A model generated the notes under the pieces. That model was not told the DNA's origin. It saw only the letters and a list, made by a program, of their open reading frames with translations, and searched no databases. Shown one piece after another: positions 62,614 through 64,000 of a DNA stretch of 64,000 bases. The stretch is from Bog-756 sp963812525 (lineage in GTDB: Bacteria > Actinomycetota > Acidimicrobiia > Acidimicrobiales > RAAP-2): the NCBI GenBank assembly GCA_963812525.1, contig CAWEVL010000011.1, positions 868,001-932,000 of the forward strand. The letters run 5' to 3'. The position numbers and the translations under genes were made by a program. The stretch's first letter is position 1. The number at the start of each line of letters is the position of its first letter.

Positions 62614-63497
62614 TGTACCGGATCGTGCACCGGACCGACTACCGCTACGGGGCGCCGGTCTCCCGCTGTCGGAACGAGGCCCACCTGCGCCCCCGGGACA
62701 CCGATCGGCAGCACCGCCTGGCCAGCGAGCTGGTGGTGGAGCCCACGCCCGCCAGCTGGACGGAGCGGACCGACTTCTTCGGCAACCCGGTCGTCGCCTT
62801 CGCCGTCGACGGCCCCTTCGACGAGCTCACCGTGGTGTCGACCAGCTCGGTGTCGGTGTCCGGGCGGGAACCCCTGCCCCCCGCCGGGCCGGCCTGGGAG
62901 CAGGCCCGGGACCGTCTGGCCGAGGATCTGAGCCCGGAGATGCTGGCCGCCCGAGAGTTCTGCTTCGAGTCCCCGCTGGTACCCGCCTCGCTCGGGGTCC
63001 GCACCTACGCCGAGCTGTCCTTCGGACCGGGGAGGCCCCTGGTCGAGGTGGTGGCCGAGCTGACCGAACGCATCTTCCACGACTTCGCCTACGACCCCGG
63101 ATTCACCACCGTGACCACCCCCCTCGAGGAGGTGCTGCAGTTCCGGCGCGGGGTGTGCCAGGACTTCGCCCATCTGGCCGTCGGCTGCCTGCGGTCCATG
63201 GGCCTGGCCGCCCGCTACGTGAGCGGCTACTTGGAGACGGCGCCCCCGCCCGGGGAGGAGCGCCTCGTGGGGGCCGACGCCTCCCACGCCTGGCCGTCGG
63301 TGTTCGTCCCCGGCTGGGGTTGGCTGGACGTCGACCCCACCAACGACCAGATCGTGGGGTCCACCTACGTGACCACCGCCTGGGGCCGGGACTACTCGGA
63401 CGTGTCGCCGCTCAAGGGGATCGTGTTCGGTGGGGGCGGCTCGCACTCGCTGTCGGTCTCGGTGGACGTCACCCGGTCGGCGTCGGTGGACGGGTAG
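62613..63497 (+). CDS. transglutaminase-like cysteine protease family protein
   Basis: A 294-residue protein with the bacterial transglutaminase N-terminal beta domain (MYRIVHRTDYRYGAPV, NEAHLRPRDTDRQ) and the papain-fold core. The catalytic triad is visible: Cys in GVCQDFAH, His in SHAWPSVFVPG and Asp in WLDVDPTND. It may hydrolyse or transfer the amide bonds made by the ATP-grasp ligases. It overlaps the preceding stop and ends the operon. Confidence 0.9.
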   Translation: MYRIVHRTDYRYGAPVSRCRNEAHLRPRDTDRQHRLASELVVEPTPASWTERTDFFGNPVVAFAVDGPFDELTVVSTSSVSVSGREPLPPAGPAWEQARDRLAEDLSPEMLAAREFCFESPLVPASLGVRTYAELSFGPGRPLVEVVAELTERIFHDFAYDPGFTTVTTPLEEVLQFRRGVCQDFAHLAVGCLRSMGLAARYVSGYLETAPPPGEERLVGADASHAWPSVFVPGWGWLDVDPTNDQIVGSTYVTTAWGRDYSDVSPLKGIVFGGGGSHSLSVSVDVTRSASVDG

Positions 63498-63569
63498 CCG
63501 GGAGCCCACCGGCGACCGCCACCCGCGTCCCGATGGGCCCACACCCGCCGGTCGGCAGCCGGGTCCCGG

Positions 63570-63962
63570 TCAGCCCGGCTGGTTGATCAGACTGCGGGCG
63601 GCCATGGCCAGATAGTCGAGCAGCTCCTGGCGGTCGTCCGGCTCCAGGCCGGCGGCGTCCACCGCCTCGGTCATGTGCCGGAGCCAGGCGTCGGCCGCGG
63701 CACTCCCGATGGGGAACCGGGCATGACGCATCCGCAGCCGGGGGTGGCCCCGCTGCTCGCTGTAGTCACGGGGGCCGCCCCAGTACTGCATGAGGAACAG
63801 GGCCAGGTGGGCCTTGGAGTCGGTCAGGTCGTCGGGATACATGGGCCGGAGCAGGGGGTCGCTGGCCACGCCCTCGTAGAACCGGTCGATGAGGGCGGTG
63901 AAGAACGGCTCGCCGCCCCAGCGGTCGAAGGGGGCCTGCTCCGGCTGGCGCGTGAGTCGCAC
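63570..63962 (-). CDS. group II truncated haemoglobin (trHbO-like)
   Basis: A 130-residue truncated globin. WGGEPFFTALIDRFYEGVASDPLLRPMYP covers helices B-E (quoted as FFTALIDRFYEGVASDP); LALFLMQYWGGPRDYSEQRGHPRLRMRHARF contains the conserved WGGP and the proximal-His HARF motif. It binds haem and O2/NO. GTG 63962 has TACAGT (63969-63974) 6 bases upstream. It converges with the transglutaminase gene. Confidence 0.93.
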   Translation of the reverse strand: MRLTRQPEQAPFDRWGGEPFFTALIDRFYEGVASDPLLRPMYPDDLTDSKAHLALFLMQYWGGPRDYSEQRGHPRLRMRHARFPIGSAAADAWLRHMTEAVDAAGLEPDDRQELLDYLAMAARSLINQPG

Positions 63963-64000
63963 GTACCGACTGTAGGCGGAGCTCGGTTAGCCTCGAGAGC

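Overview
The window is a GC-rich chromosomal stretch, densely coded, from an actinobacterium. I infer the Acidimicrobiia or a close relative. The support is: several F420-type luciferase-like oxidoreductases, mycothiol-type PIG-L deacetylases, a PspA/PspAA/PspAB set, the actinobacterial order rplS-DUF2469-yraN-comM-dprA, and many starts that look leaderless, with a TAnnnT/C box 6-7 nt upstream. No phage or plasmid backbone and no CRISPR array is visible. The only mobile DNA is a broken IS481-type element sitting inside a tRNA-Gly gene.

Layout. 1-5.6 kb: the end of a luciferase-like oxidoreductase, then a copper block (small metallochaperone, P1B ATPase with an extra C-terminal domain, secreted PHM-like copper monooxygenase). 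5.6-8.3 kb: lipoprotein, RNA uracil methyltransferase, nitroreductase. 8.4-9.0 kb: split tRNA-Gly(TCC) with the IS remnant. 9.2-13.4 kb: ABC permease, ABC ATPase fused to a cyclic-nucleotide-binding-like domain, internally deleted glutaminase, membrane diguanylate cyclase. 13.5-24.8 kb: metabolic genes including MshB-like and Mca-like deacetylases, DedA, a RecB-type nuclease, PAP2, a DsbA-like protein and purE. 24.9-28.4 kb: the Psp envelope-stress set with HtpX, an ACT protein and a pterin dehydratase. 28.4-32.5 kb: two P450s and fumC. 32.6-37.0 kb: a zinc/manganese ABC importer with a Fur-family regulator and a palindromic operator. 37-44 kb: nfo, an HNH protein, an oxidoreductase, a pilin-like gene, dprA and comM. 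44-57 kb: a conserved information-processing block (yraN, DUF2469, rplS, trmD, rimM, khpA-like, rpsP, ffh, ftsY, smc, mutM, rnc, acpP). 57-63.5 kb: a four-gene circularly permuted ATP-grasp / alpha-E / transglutaminase operon. The window ends with a truncated haemoglobin.

Data quality matters here. About eleven single-base frame breaks fall inside conserved genes (two oxidoreductases, pspAB, fumC twice, znuC twice, znuB2, znuA, comM, ftsY). Most can be repaired by one base, often in a C or G run. Because fumC, ftsY and comM are core genes, I read these mainly as sequence or assembly indels rather than pseudogenes. The interrupted tRNA and the shortened glutaminase should be judged with the same caution.

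The most interesting items are the tRNA-Gly split by an IS remnant, the recurrent leaderless-promoter pattern (which also corrects several starts), the ATP-grasp/alpha-E/transglutaminase operon, the long repetitive tail on SMC, the copper ATPase with an added extracytoplasmic domain beside a PHM-like enzyme, and the ABC ATPase-CNB fusion.
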